Positions 50,433 to 58,690 of a stretch of 64,000 nt of DNA are shown here, one piece after another. This stretch comes from a virus. Under the pieces are notes generated by a model. It did no database searches, had not been told where the DNA came from, and saw only the letters and a list, made by a program, of their open reading frames with translations. The DNA is taken from IMG/VR virus record IMGVR_UViG_3300025577_000005, positions 1 through 64,000 of that record; one strand, 5' to 3'. The translations under genes were made by a program, and so were the position numbers. Within the stretch, counting starts at the first letter, position 1. Every line of letters starts with the position of its first letter.

Positions 50433-51608
50433 TTATATATTAGTGATTGATCCCTTTACAGTATTGTTAGTATAATATTCGACTCTGGCATTTCTTTTCT
50501 GAATTGATTTTCCTCCACTTCCTCCTCCAACCACACTCTGTCCCCATTTACCACCAGAATTTCCGGGATTACCACTATTACCTGTCGAACTTCCTCCACT
50601 ACAACTATTCGTGGATCCACTTCCTCCAGGATTACCACTTCCTGGACTATTGAAATTACTAAATCCCTGTCCAACTCCTCCACCACCGGCAGCTCCAGCT
50701 GCACCTCCACCAATACTAAAATTGATTGGTTTGTAACAATTAATCGACCAATTTGCCGAACACTGATAATTACCTGCCGGATATACACCCATTCCTCTTC
50801 TTGATCCACTTCCACGACAACGATTTCTGATAGCAGTTTGATTCGCATTCATCCACCTTGCTCCAGATCCCAGTGCAATGCGACACGACCGACCAGGCAT
50901 TGCAGATGCTAAATTAGTTCCACTCGTATAAGGATTAGATACACCATACCTATACTGAGTAGCACTACAATTATTAATAGATCCTCCAGGATTTCCGGGA
51001 TTGCCCGATGTACCTGCTCCACCACCAGCCCAGATCCTACCATAAGATCGAATCTCAACATCTGATTTCGTATAAGTATTGTTCACATATAATGCATCTC
51101 CTCCACTTCCTCCAAGAGCACCACCTTCTCCATAAATTGCACCCGCTTGATCAACCTCTATCTCTAAATTATATAAATTTCCATCAAATGTAAGTGCATC
51201 TTTATCAGTTTGATTTGCAAAAATCGTTCCTGTTACATCAAACTTCTTTAAAACATTACGACTTAAATTTCCATTCCATGTTGATGTATTAGTATCACCA
51301 TATTCCAATTCTTCATTATTTCCACTCTGAGTGACATTATATCCTGTAATTGTATCTCTTAATGAATCTACCGTCCAGTCATTATTTGTTGAAGTAACAC
51401 TACTATTTTCTGTTGCATCCGGTATCCTTGGACTAATTGATGATGCATTAGGTCCATCCCAATCAACATCATCACCAGTATTTCTTAAATATGCACTCGC
51501 CTTGATATCAGAAGTATTTCCACCAAATTGCGCCTTAATCTGCGAAAATGAAATCGGATTACCCGCACCAGATGTAAAGTGTGATGTTTTTGTGACGTTC
51601 GTTGCCAT
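50433..51608 (-). CDS. Glycine-rich fibre/adhesin-like protein
   Basis: This 391-residue protein starts at MATNVTKTSHF (51608); upstream codons belong to the neighbouring oxygenase gene. N-terminal NPISFSQIKAQFGG is the pattern found at the start of many phage tail-fibre or adhesin proteins. The second half is Gly-rich with GNPGNPGG-type stretches (about residues 184-200 and 300-370), like polyglycine-II or collagen-like tips, around an insert with five Cys residues (204-281). It is likely a host-recognition tip protein. It is framed by three putative prolyl/2OG oxygenases. Confidence 0.82.
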   Translation of the reverse strand: MATNVTKTSHFTSGAGNPISFSQIKAQFGGNTSDIKASAYLRNTGDDVDWDGPNASSISPRIPDATENSSVTSTNNDWTVDSLRDTITGYNVTQSGNNEELEYGDTNTSTWNGNLSRNVLKKFDVTGTIFANQTDKDALTFDGNLYNLEIEVDQAGAIYGEGGALGGSGGDALYVNNTYTKSDVEIRSYGRIWAGGGAGTSGNPGNPGGSINNCSATQYRYGVSNPYTSGTNLASAMPGRSCRIALGSGARWMNANQTAIRNRCRGSGSRRGMGVYPAGNYQCSANWSINCYKPINFSIGGGAAGAAGGGGVGQGFSNFNSPGSGNPGGSGSTNSCSGGSSTGNSGNPGNSGGKWGQSVVGGGSGGKSIQKRNARVEYYTNNTVKGSITNI

Positions 51609-51630
51609 GAATATAATGACTTTTTTATAT

Positions 51631-52113
51631 TTATTGTGGAGAATACTTAATTGCAACCGTAAATCGATGACCATTCCGAAATGATGTTGCACGATGTAAA
51701 ATCCTACCATCAAACATGACTAATCGATTTGGTATTGGAATCACACCATAAATGTTCTCATCCACATAAAATTGTGTCTCCCCTCCTTCTTGTAAATCAA
51801 ATCTATCATTCGCATAATGTAAAAATGTAACTCCCTCCCCATCAGTATGAAAATATGGATTCTCATTTGGAGCAAAACAATTAATATACATCCGATATAA
51901 TTTCATATTAGAAAGAAATGAACATTTATCCATTAACTTCTTACGAAATAACTTATATACAAATTCTGTCTCTGGTATGTTATGCACCATTCCCGTCACA
52001 ATATCATCACCATTATCACTCTCACCATAATGATATGATGCATTTAAACAATAATCCCGAACAATCTTAAATTCTTTATTTTCTAAAAAATTATCATCAA
52101 AATTAATTTCCAT
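51631..52113 (-). CDS. 2-oxoglutarate/Fe(II) oxygenase, second copy
   Basis: This is a 160-residue oxygenase with PYFHTDGEG (His89 and Asp91, the HxD iron motif), GGETQFYVDENIYG, and GRILHRATSFRNGHRF (His140 as distal ligand, Arg150 for 2-oxoglutarate). I use the ATG at 52113, because GGAG lies nine bases upstream inside the end of the preceding gene. It belongs to the same superfamily as the 49487-50104 gene but is not close to it in sequence. It lies directly upstream of the fibre gene. Confidence 0.83.
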   Translation of the reverse strand: MEINFDDNFLENKEFKIVRDYCLNASYHYGESDNGDDIVTGMVHNIPETEFVYKLFRKKLMDKCSFLSNMKLYRMYINCFAPNENPYFHTDGEGVTFLHYANDRFDLQEGGETQFYVDENIYGVIPIPNRLVMFDGRILHRATSFRNGHRFTVAIKYSPQ

Positions 52114-52750
52114 GTTTTCGATCTCCATATTGTTTGATCCAAATATTAAATGAAATTGATATTCTTGGATTGTTTGGTGTCGGATCCGACTTACTCACAT
52201 AATGACTCAAATATGGTGGAAACATTAATAAATCACCCTCACGAACATAAGGTGACCATCTACCATTACCATAATAATTTGAATCCATCTCTATTGTATT
52301 ATATCTTTTTTCCTCAATCGGATCAACAAATATTACTGGTTCATGAACTTCTGAGTCAAATTTTAAATAATGAATACAAGAGAAATGTGATCTTCTTGAG
52401 AAAACATCAAAACTTGAATGTGTGTGCTGTTCCTGAAATTCACCTTTTGAATAAACATTTAACCAAATATCATCAAACTCAAATTCAACTGGTTTATCAA
52501 AAAACTTTTTTACATAATCATGATAGTACTTGAAAAATATACTATCCTCATGAAAAATAAATGAATTAATTTCATTTATATCAAATGTAGTAAACAGACT
52601 GTCAGTCAACCAACCATCAGGAACTTTTAAATTTTTTTTCTTATAAAGATATTCGATTTTATCTAATACATCATCTAAGATTAATCCGTTTTCACGAATA
52701 TTTGTCTGAAACAAATGTATAGGAAATAATACTTTCTTATAACGATTCAT
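52103..52750 (-). CDS. 2-oxoglutarate/Fe(II) oxygenase-like protein, third copy
   Basis: This 215-residue protein has a cupin-like core. FQEQHTHSSFD (His109 and His111, near NVYSKGEF) precedes a barrel strand (REGDLLMFPPYLSHYV, His183) and PRISISFNIWIK (Arg196). The pattern resembles the TIGR02466-type putative 2OG-Fe(II) oxygenases often found in cyanophages. The HxH in place of HxD makes catalytic assignment less certain. It overlaps both neighbours. Confidence 0.76.
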   Translation of the reverse strand: MNRYKKVLFPIHLFQTNIRENGLILDDVLDKIEYLYKKKNLKVPDGWLTDSLFTTFDINEINSFIFHEDSIFFKYYHDYVKKFFDKPVEFEFDDIWLNVYSKGEFQEQHTHSSFDVFSRRSHFSCIHYLKFDSEVHEPVIFVDPIEEKRYNTIEMDSNYYGNGRWSPYVREGDLLMFPPYLSHYVSKSDPTPNNPRISISFNIWIKQYGDRKHGN

Positions 52751-52985
52751 AAATGCTCTTCCGGCTCTTCACATAAGTTAGATCTTTCCATTGATGAGGA
52801 TAACAACAAAGCAGAGTATGAATATACTTATGTTTCTCTTCTCTGGTATACTCACAGTTTGGTTTAGGTCTTACTCCTGTCTCAATCGTAATATAGGCAC
52901 TATCAACAAAGTATACCCATCCCTCATGTATAATACCATGATGATTCCATATTACATAATCATTAACCTTTGGAACATAACTCAT
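52737..52985 (-). CDS. Conserved cyanophage protein (unknown)
   Basis: This 82-residue protein starts MSYVPKVNDYVIWNHHGIIHEGWVYF and has PKPNCEYTREEKHKYIHTL. The first 50 residues look like a small beta-barrel (VYF, YITIE). Similar proteins are common in cyanomyophages with no known role. Its stop overlaps the oxygenase start, and its ATG overlaps the next stop. Confidence 0.8.
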   Translation of the reverse strand: MSYVPKVNDYVIWNHHGIIHEGWVYFVDSAYITIETGVRPKPNCEYTREEKHKYIHTLLCCYPHQWKDLTYVKSRKSIYESL

Positions 52986-53260
52986 GAATACAATATTGCT
53001 TCTAATGGATTTAGGTTCTTTTTCATTGCACTATAAGGAGTTGTATCCTGAATCAATACTTCCTTACCTACCTTCTTTGAATTAATCGGTGCATAATACT
53101 TTCCCTTCTTTGATGAATAGAATCCCCATATTGATTTGGGTGGTGTATCTCTATAAGAGAAGTCTGCATGATTGACTATCCATACTGCATCATACCTTGC
53201 GCTAAATGATTCAAATGAATAAGAAAAACCTTCGGGTGGTAGGTGTGGGAAATCAATCAT
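52982..53260 (-). CDS. 92-residue conserved small protein (unknown)
   Basis: It starts MIDFPHLPPEGFSYSFESF, with SKSIWGFYSSKKGKYYAPINS-like basic and aromatic middle and EVLIQDTTPYSAMKKNLNPLE at the end. It is of a type widespread in cyanophages. It is coupled by overlapping start and stop codons to both neighbours, in a run of such genes from 54.3 to 52.7 kb. Confidence 0.78.
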   Translation of the reverse strand: MIDFPHLPPEGFSYSFESFSARYDAVWIVNHADFSYRDTPPKSIWGFYSSKKGKYYAPINSKKVGKEVLIQDTTPYSAMKKNLNPLEAILYS

Positions 53261-53409
53261 TGGACTCTTACAATCTTTAATCGTTTTGGATTTGTACCAT
53301 CATTTAAATTTTCTTCATATTGTCTCTTACATTCCTCCTTTGTTAATGCTCCCGTAACATCAGTCCATCCCATCGTCCCTTCTTCCTGTAGTTTATATAA
53401 TTCTTCCAT
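53257..53409 (-). CDS. 50-residue small protein (unknown)
   Basis: It starts MEELYKLQEEGTMGWTDV, followed by an acidic helix with KEECKRQYEENL, and ends IVRVQ. Stop TGA overlaps the next ATG. It has a reasonable small-protein pattern but no recognised family. Confidence 0.72.
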   Translation of the reverse strand: MEELYKLQEEGTMGWTDVTGALTKEECKRQYEENLNDGTNPKRLKIVRVQ

Positions 53410-53414
53410 AGAGA

Positions 53415-53645
53415 TTAAGTGCAGAATGCTTCTATTATACCAGATTCATATTCATCTAGCAAGCTGAGTTTATTTGCGGTAATAATCTTTTCCATAATCA
53501 AATGTCCATAGTCCTCATTAAATGATTCCTCATCAGATAACAATTCAAGGGCTTCTGCATCATTCTCTGCAATCAATGTAATTAACCCTCCATACTCTGA
53601 CTGTGGAAATGGCACCCAGTAATCAACAACATACATGTATTTCAC
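53415..53645 (-). CDS. 76-residue conserved small protein (unknown)
   Basis: It starts MKYMYVVDYWVPFPQSEYGG, with an ITLIAENDAEALELLSDEE helix and ISDxYxxGI-like end. The beta-alpha-beta pattern is typical of small cyanophage proteins, sometimes seen near host-takeover genes. The start overlaps the upstream stop (53642-53645). Function is unknown. Confidence 0.78.
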   Translation of the reverse strand: MKYMYVVDYWVPFPQSEYGGLITLIAENDAEALELLSDEESFNEDYGHLIMEKIITANKLSLLDEYESGIIEAFCT

Positions 53646-53827
53646 AAGAACTCCGCAGTAAAGTAATCAACAGTCAGTTCCATCTTTGCAGCAGTGTTTT
53701 CAATAAACTGATCTAATACCTCAGGTGCATCTTCTTTGACCACATTATACCATGAATACCATAACTCTGGATTTGTTTGTGGGGTCACTGGTGTTCTTTT
53801 AGAAAGAGGGTTCAACATAAGATTCAT
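53642..53827 (-). CDS. 61-residue small protein (unknown)
   Basis: It contains PVTPQTNPELWYSWYNVVKEDAPEVLDQFIENTAAKMELTVD. The exact start is uncertain between ATGs at 53827 and 53818; no clear ribosome binding site is present, as expected if coupled to the overlapping upstream gene. Function is unknown. Confidence 0.68.
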   Translation of the reverse strand: MNLMLNPLSKRTPVTPQTNPELWYSWYNVVKEDAPEVLDQFIENTAAKMELTVDYFTAEFL

Positions 53828-54014
53828 AATTGAGTTCGACGTTTGTTGTGTCTAATGTGGCATAATAATCATACAACCGATCATACAAGGTGTCAATACT
53901 ACCTGATGATCGATTGATCTGTATCTCATCTCCGTTCTCTACTAATTCAAGTGCCTTGAGTATAATATCTAACTCATGCACATTCAGTTCAATATTAATC
54001 TCAGTCTTTTTCAT
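53799..54014 (-). CDS. 71-residue acidic helical protein (unknown)
   Basis: It starts MKKTEINIELNVHELDIIL, followed by a KALELVENGDEIQINRSSG helix-turn and YDRLYDYYATLD. The pattern NVxELxxIxxALExxE recurs in small cyanophage proteins. It is coupled on both sides. Confidence 0.75.
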   Translation of the reverse strand: MKKTEINIELNVHELDIILKALELVENGDEIQINRSSGSIDTLYDRLYDYYATLDTTNVELNYESYVEPSF

Positions 54015-54280
54015 TCATTAACTCCTGATAATTCAATTGGTTGTGATTTGAAATACAGTCCGGCAATTTGCATCATATCAATTAACTTTGATTGTATCTC
54101 CTCCAATTCTTCCACATCCAAATCACATTCCCAAAAATCTACCATATTAAATTCATCAAAATCTATCTTTCCATCATTATGAATAGGTGCATAAAACAAT
54201 TCACCTTCAGTGCAAACAGTATAAATGCATCCATAATCTTCACAAGTAACAAATACACCAGAAAAAGTTAGATCAGTCAT
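54011..54280 (-). CDS. 89-residue conserved small protein (unknown)
   Basis: It starts MTDLTFSGVFVTCEDYGCIY, with an acidic middle (FDEFNMVDFWECDLDVEELEE) and a helix QSKLIDMMQIAGLY. It is the kind of short acidic protein that in T4-like phages often binds host proteins. No target is evident. The ATG overlaps the preceding stop (TAATG). Confidence 0.75.
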   Translation of the reverse strand: MTDLTFSGVFVTCEDYGCIYTVCTEGELFYAPIHNDGKIDFDEFNMVDFWECDLDVEELEEIQSKLIDMMQIAGLYFKSQPIELSGVNE

Positions 54281-54423
54281 TAGAAGTCAAGAATGAGTTT
54301 TTCAAATTGGAGATGGTCATCACAAGAATCATCATCGTGCAAATCAATCATGTCCGTGTCTGTGTGCTTAAAGAGTTTGTCAAACAAGTCATTCACGAAC
54401 TCTTGATTCGATTGTTGAGTCAT
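54280..54423 (-). CDS. 47-residue acidic protein (unknown)
   Basis: It starts MTQQSNQEFVNDLFDKLFK and continues TDTDMIDLHDDDSCDDH. The very acidic tail and small size fit an early phage regulator, but this is not shown. It overlaps the membrane-protein frame by 35 bases in a different reading frame. Confidence 0.65.
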   Translation of the reverse strand: MTQQSNQEFVNDLFDKLFKHTDTDMIDLHDDDSCDDHLQFEKLILDF

Positions 54424-54535
54424 AATAGTTCATCATTTTGGTGTCACGTTCTGCAAGGAACATCAAATAAGATGACATTGCGAACATCGTGATGATAAAT
54501 GCCAGCATGTATTGAATAAAATTAACCTTACTCAT
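54389..54535 (-). CDS. 48-residue single-span membrane protein
   Basis: A hydrophobic segment at about residues 7-27 (IQYMLAFIITMFAMSSYLMF) is followed by a charged tail with RDTKMMNYYDSTIE. This is a single transmembrane helix protein. The ATG overlaps the preceding stop (TGATG). A membrane role (holin-like or host envelope factor) is possible but unproven. Confidence 0.7.
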   Translation of the reverse strand: MSKVNFIQYMLAFIITMFAMSSYLMFLAERDTKMMNYYDSTIESRVRE

Positions 54536-54804
54536 CAACCTACTGCCATAGGAGTATACTCTGAACGTGGCATTTTGTCAAGATTGAAATCAGTTACCAC
54601 CGCACCATTCGCAATACGTGTGTCCCACTCATTACGTGCATTCAGTGCCGTCACAGTTGAATAAGACTTCAGACCATTAGCATTGAAAGTAACACGTTTC
54701 TGAAAACGTTTGACCACAGTGATCATTCCTTTCTCTTCATCTGCCTCGGCAATGAATGCCTCAGGAAAGAAATCAACCGTGGTGACATTGTTGGTGATTT
54801 GCAT
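54535..54804 (-). CDS. 89-residue conserved cyanophage protein (unknown)
   Basis: I start at MQITNNVTTVDFF (54804); a longer frame would run through the promoter TATAAT. AAGGGA lies upstream. Segments VVKRFQKRVTFNANGLKSYST and WDTRIANGAVVTDFNLDKM suggest a beta-rich fold. It is the first gene after a strong promoter and begins the coupled run down to 52.1 kb. Confidence 0.78.
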   Translation of the reverse strand: MQITNNVTTVDFFPEAFIAEADEEKGMITVVKRFQKRVTFNANGLKSYSTVTALNARNEWDTRIANGAVVTDFNLDKMPRSEYTPMAVG

Positions 54805-54834
54805 GGTGAGTGGTGTTCCCTTGATTACCTCTGT

Positions 54835-54862
54835 ATTATAAGGCATCCTGGTGGGGTTTCAG
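54835..54862 (-). promoter_or_regulatory. Sigma-70-type early promoter
   Basis: Perfect TATAAT (54835-54840) with CTGAAA (54857-54862) 16 bp upstream. The same arrangement recurs at 60360-60387. Confidence 0.75.
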
Positions 54863-54881
54863 GACACCCTGTGCCACTTGT

Positions 54882-55352
54882 TTAGGTGTCCATTGCTTCG
54901 GCACTATAGACCGTTGTCTGTGCTAGAAATAGAAACTTCATCATATCATGTTCACTATCACTTTGACCGTCTAATCTCTTTGCAGGATCTAATGTATTAC
55001 CCATTAATATTTTTCCTCCTCCCAATCTTTTCTTACATAGGTCAACATTATCTCTCATAATATCCACACCATAGATATCTTTAAGTGCATCTTCCTCACT
55101 CATATTATGAAACAACACTTTCACCCACTTGACTGCTGTTAGAAACTGACCATCTCCACATGCAGGGTCAAGAACTGTTTTGCCTGATACAAACTCATCC
55201 GTACCACATTCACGAATCATTCTTATCACCAAATCAGTCGGAGTAAAAACCTCGGCTGTTACTTTGACTCTGTATTCGTCACGATTAATCTCACCCATAT
55301 AAGAGTGATCATTCATCCTATTCTTTACTTCATCCCACAATTTGTCTGACAT
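54882..55352 (-). CDS. Adenine methyltransferase, SAM-binding half (motifs X-I-II)
   Basis: This 156-residue protein begins MSDKLWDEVK and carries the cofactor-binding part of a DNA adenine methyltransferase. Motif X is EVFTPTDLVIRMI (FTP at 36-38), motif I is DPACGDGQF (62-70), and motif II is GVDIMRDN (95-102). It has no NPPF catalytic motif of its own. The upstream gene supplies that, and the two overlap by 23 bases in different frames. I choose the ATG at 55352, because translation from an earlier start would add overlapping residues not seen in the family. The C-terminus ends soon after motif III's expected position. Confidence 0.82.
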   Translation of the reverse strand: MSDKLWDEVKNRMNDHSYMGEINRDEYRVKVTAEVFTPTDLVIRMIRECGTDEFVSGKTVLDPACGDGQFLTAVKWVKVLFHNMSEEDALKDIYGVDIMRDNVDLCKKRLGGGKILMGNTLDPAKRLDGQSDSEHDMMKFLFLAQTTVYSAEAMDT

Positions 55353-56253
55353 ACACTCTCTCTTGTTCTGTGATGTTGAAGAAATCAAACACATCATCAT
55401 CACTCATTTTACAATCAATTGGTAAATTTGGCAACCTACAAAATACTTTCTCATTACCAAACCCAGACCATTTTGCAGTCTTGAGAATATACTTCATTAG
55501 CGTACTATTCAGGTTATGTGTTAGATTCTCTCCCGATTCTTTATCATTCACCAACACATAATATACCATATCAGTACCACCTAAAATACCATCATCATAA
55601 ACTGGTTTTGTATATCCACTCCGTGACCACATTACTTTCTTCTTTGATGCCCAATCCTGTCGAATTCGTGAATACCAAGTTTGTTTGTTTGTGTGTAGAA
55701 TTGGATGACTATCAATAAACTCTTGTTTAGTTTTAATGTCACAACAGTTATCCCACTTATTGATGATACCAGTCTCCCGTAGCAAATTCACGTTATGACA
55801 CGTCACATAATCATATCTTACATCAAGGTGCTCTCTTATCTCAAACATTACCTTATTATGAACAGATAAGGCATTTTCTGATAAATCTATAGGCAAATAG
55901 AACACTGAATCATCTATTTTACAGTCAAATGTACCGTCTTGAGTAACAACTTTAGTTTTTTCGATGCCGGGACGGTTGGAGACCATATAGTCGGCGAACG
56001 TGCTTCCCACTTCAGGAAAATAAGTTTTTGTATCTAAGTTCAGAAACTTCACTGCCTTAGACTTAAACAGTTGCAGAATCTTACTGGATGGTGATAAGAA
56101 ACTACTAGGAGAAACCTGAAGGAGAATACCTCCAGGTTTTAACCACTCACTGAATGTTTTCTGTGTAAAGTCAATCCATAGCTTATGTTGTGTCTTCTTC
56201 TTATTGGTAGAATCCTGAAATGGTGGATTCGTTACTATTATATCAAACTGCAT
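55330..56253 (-). CDS. Adenine methyltransferase, catalytic and target-recognition half (NPPF)
   Basis: This 307-residue protein begins MQFDIIVTNPPFQD, placing the adenine-specific motif IV (NPPF, residues 9-12) at its very N-terminus. Motif VIII-like and target-recognition segments follow (SWYSRIRQDWASKKKVMWSRSGY, IIKWDNC). It contains no motif I. Together with the next gene it would make a complete N6-adenine methyltransferase, in the permuted order IV-TRD-X-I. AAGAGA lies just before the ATG. Enzyme function therefore probably needs both polypeptides. Confidence 0.84.
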   Translation of the reverse strand: MQFDIIVTNPPFQDSTNKKKTQHKLWIDFTQKTFSEWLKPGGILLQVSPSSFLSPSSKILQLFKSKAVKFLNLDTKTYFPEVGSTFADYMVSNRPGIEKTKVVTQDGTFDCKIDDSVFYLPIDLSENALSVHNKVMFEIREHLDVRYDYVTCHNVNLLRETGIINKWDNCCDIKTKQEFIDSHPILHTNKQTWYSRIRQDWASKKKVMWSRSGYTKPVYDDGILGGTDMVYYVLVNDKESGENLTHNLNSTLMKYILKTAKWSGFGNEKVFCRLPNLPIDCKMSDDDVFDFFNITEQERVYVRQIVG

Positions 56254-56336
56254 ATTCTCTTAGAGGTGATTTATTTAATTAAACAAACCAATCTCCAATG
56301 AGAATAATGTCGTTATACTTTATCTGTTAGATTAGA

Positions 56337-57413
56337 TCAAACATACTCACGAAACATATCAATCTTCACATAATTTTCCTCATCCTCAAGATGATTATAC
56401 CCATAAAGTTCAAAATTTGCAAACATTATATGAAGTCGCTCATTAATAAATTCTTCCCTTGTTTCGGGAGAAATATATTTATTTTGCAGAGAAAACTGAA
56501 TAGCAATCTTTGCATAATTAATCAAAGTTTTTCTCCAGGTCTCTCTCATTGTTTTCACTTCTTCTGCCGTTTGTGCTTTTTTAGTGAAAATAATGTGACG
56601 AATCTTATTATTTGGATTCATAAACAAATTCCACAATTTAGCAGGAGCATTTGCGCCAGCGTCATCCATACAAATCAAACTGACTTTATATCCATCATTA
56701 CCATTTCCAAGTTCATGATCTTTGACTTCTTGCTTAATTACTCTCTCATCTTTATCATTGATTTTCACAGCAGTGGAAAATCCTTTGTTTACTAAATTTC
56801 TGATAGTTCCCCTTGGAACTTTATGCCAAAATACCTGATTGATTCCAAACTCTGTATCATAAGCATGATCAAATTCATCATCCCCATAGATAATTTCTCC
56901 GGTCACAGGATTAACGGGTTGCCCATGATACCAGGAAATACCTTTATCTTTTTGTGCCCACATTTGTTGTGCAATTTGCTTCATACTCAATTCTCTATGT
57001 GGTTTATGTTGCAGATCAGCAGACATCGCCTCAGAAAATGATGATATTCTTTCATCATATCCCTCAACAGGTGTCATTAACCTAGTTGGATAATACTTAT
57101 ATCCATTGTTTTTAAGAATATTATGACGAGTTCTAGCACTCTTTCCTGAAACATTATTTGTCCCAGGGATAGGAACTGCATGTCCTGGTTCAAAAGAATG
57201 ATCAAATCCCGTTGCTTGTAAATTACTCTCTACTTTTTCATAATTTGTGTGATCATTTATTTTAGTATTTGCATCACACTCATAATCAGACTCCCAATTT
57301 TCAATTGGGATCATCTTAACATCTCCACCATCAATCCATTCATACCCCTCTTTACAATCGGGTGCTTTTGGAAATTTTTGTGCGTTAATTACGCCGAAGG
57401 AATGCTTACTCAT
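56337..57413 (-). CDS. Unknown protein in restriction-modification-like operon
   Basis: This 358-residue protein begins MSKHSFGVINAQK (57413); the longer frame starts at a TTG. It has basic (GKSARTRHNILKNNGYKYYP) and helical segments, and a HKVPRGTIRNLVNKGFSTAVK region. I recognise no family. Its position between a PD-(D/E)XK-like protein and the split methyltransferase suggests a partner in DNA recognition, cleavage or regulation, but no catalytic motif confirms this. Confidence 0.78.
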   Translation of the reverse strand: MSKHSFGVINAQKFPKAPDCKEGYEWIDGGDVKMIPIENWESDYECDANTKINDHTNYEKVESNLQATGFDHSFEPGHAVPIPGTNNVSGKSARTRHNILKNNGYKYYPTRLMTPVEGYDERISSFSEAMSADLQHKPHRELSMKQIAQQMWAQKDKGISWYHGQPVNPVTGEIIYGDDEFDHAYDTEFGINQVFWHKVPRGTIRNLVNKGFSTAVKINDKDERVIKQEVKDHELGNGNDGYKVSLICMDDAGANAPAKLWNLFMNPNNKIRHIIFTKKAQTAEEVKTMRETWRKTLINYAKIAIQFSLQNKYISPETREEFINERLHIMFANFELYGYNHLEDEENYVKIDMFREYV

Positions 57414-57503
57414 TGTTTTTTTAAAGGTTGTTTCAAGAATACCATGTATATATGAATCTTTCAAGTGAGTTTGAAAGATTCATTAATAAATCAAAACATT
57501 AGA

Positions 57504-58646
57504 CTACATATAGTCTTTTAATTTAAGATACATGTTTGTAGATGTTGCAAGTTCTTTACTCTTACGTGGTCTTCTTTGACCCCACTTAAGCATAAACTTT
57601 TTACCTTTATCATTCTTTTCACGAACACCCTCAAACTTTGGTTCATTGGTTGCAAACCATGCTCCATTCTTTTGCAGTGTGCATGGTTGATTAATACTAA
57701 TGATTACACCATCAGCATCACAGATATGATAGAAAACTGATTGTCCTCTACTCTCCAACTCAACATGAGTTGCTGCCTTTACACGATTGCAAAGTTTATG
57801 ATAATCCTCATTAGTAACAGAGAATAGATATTCACCTTTACCAAGACAGAGTAGATGCTCATCAGATACTAAACCAGTTGCTTTCTGCATTCTACCAAGA
57901 ACCGATTCATTAGGTAGAAATGAAAGTGCCTCAACAACAAGAGGTGCAACTTCAGTACCAACAGAAGAACAATCCTTCTTCCACTGATCTGCTACATTTT
58001 CATAATGCTCTGCCTCTGGACTATTAATATAGTAGTCACGAATACTATCATTAATATTATCCAACTTACCAAAGAAAGGAAGTAATTCAGGATATTGTCT
58101 CATTACAAGTCCATCACGATACTCTCTATTGCTTCCCTTAAACTTTACACCATAAGGTGAAATATACATTCCAGGAGAACAATCAGTATTATCAAATAAG
58201 ATGTTATTTAATGTAGAATTAAATGTTCCTGAACATACCTGAATAGAAGAATATCCATTCTGATAATTCTTAACACTAACAGAGATTTTCTCACCATCAT
58301 CAAAATGAATAAGAATATCACCTTTCTTTCCTAAATTGCGATACTCTGTATCTACACACTGAAAATAAAACTTACGATCAGGATATTTCTTAATAAGATC
58401 CTGAACTATAGACTGATATGTTGCTTCTATATTTTTAGAATACTTACTCTTAGAGAACTTAGTCTCAATATTACCGTCTACACATGCCTTCTCAAATTCC
58501 TTATTGATTTCTGAAGAAATGCTCTTAGAGGCAACTCCTAATCTCTCTGCCTCTTCTTGTAAACGTGCGGTCAATCGAATCTCTGCTGCATCTTGAATAT
58601 AATGCTCGATTGATGTTCCTGCACCTTGCTTTTTTGTTTTGGACAC
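57504..58646 (-). CDS. PD-(D/E)XK-like nuclease candidate (restriction endonuclease type)
   Basis: This is a 380-residue protein. Around KKGDILIHFDDGEKISVSVKNYQ a nuclease core is visible: Asp110, then Ser124-x-Lys126 in place of the usual (D/E)xK. This resembles HaeIII-type restriction enzymes and other PD-(D/E)XK proteins that use a SxK or ExK variant. The N-terminus is helical; the C-terminus is Lys-rich. The GTG start follows AAGGAG by nine bases. It is the first gene after a strong promoter and begins the restriction-modification-like operon. The catalytic assignment is moderate. Confidence 0.72.
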   Translation of the reverse strand: MSKTKKQGAGTSIEHYIQDAAEIRLTARLQEEAERLGVASKSISSEINKEFEKACVDGNIETKFSKSKYSKNIEATYQSIVQDLIKKYPDRKFYFQCVDTEYRNLGKKGDILIHFDDGEKISVSVKNYQNGYSSIQVCSGTFNSTLNNILFDNTDCSPGMYISPYGVKFKGSNREYRDGLVMRQYPELLPFFGKLDNINDSIRDYYINSPEAEHYENVADQWKKDCSSVGTEVAPLVVEALSFLPNESVLGRMQKATGLVSDEHLLCLGKGEYLFSVTNEDYHKLCNRVKAATHVELESRGQSVFYHICDADGVIISINQPCTLQKNGAWFATNEPKFEGVREKNDKGKKFMLKWGQRRPRKSKELATSTNMYLKLKDYM

Positions 58647-58690
58647 AATTACAATCTCCTTAAAGACTAATGTTGATCGGGGATTTCTCC

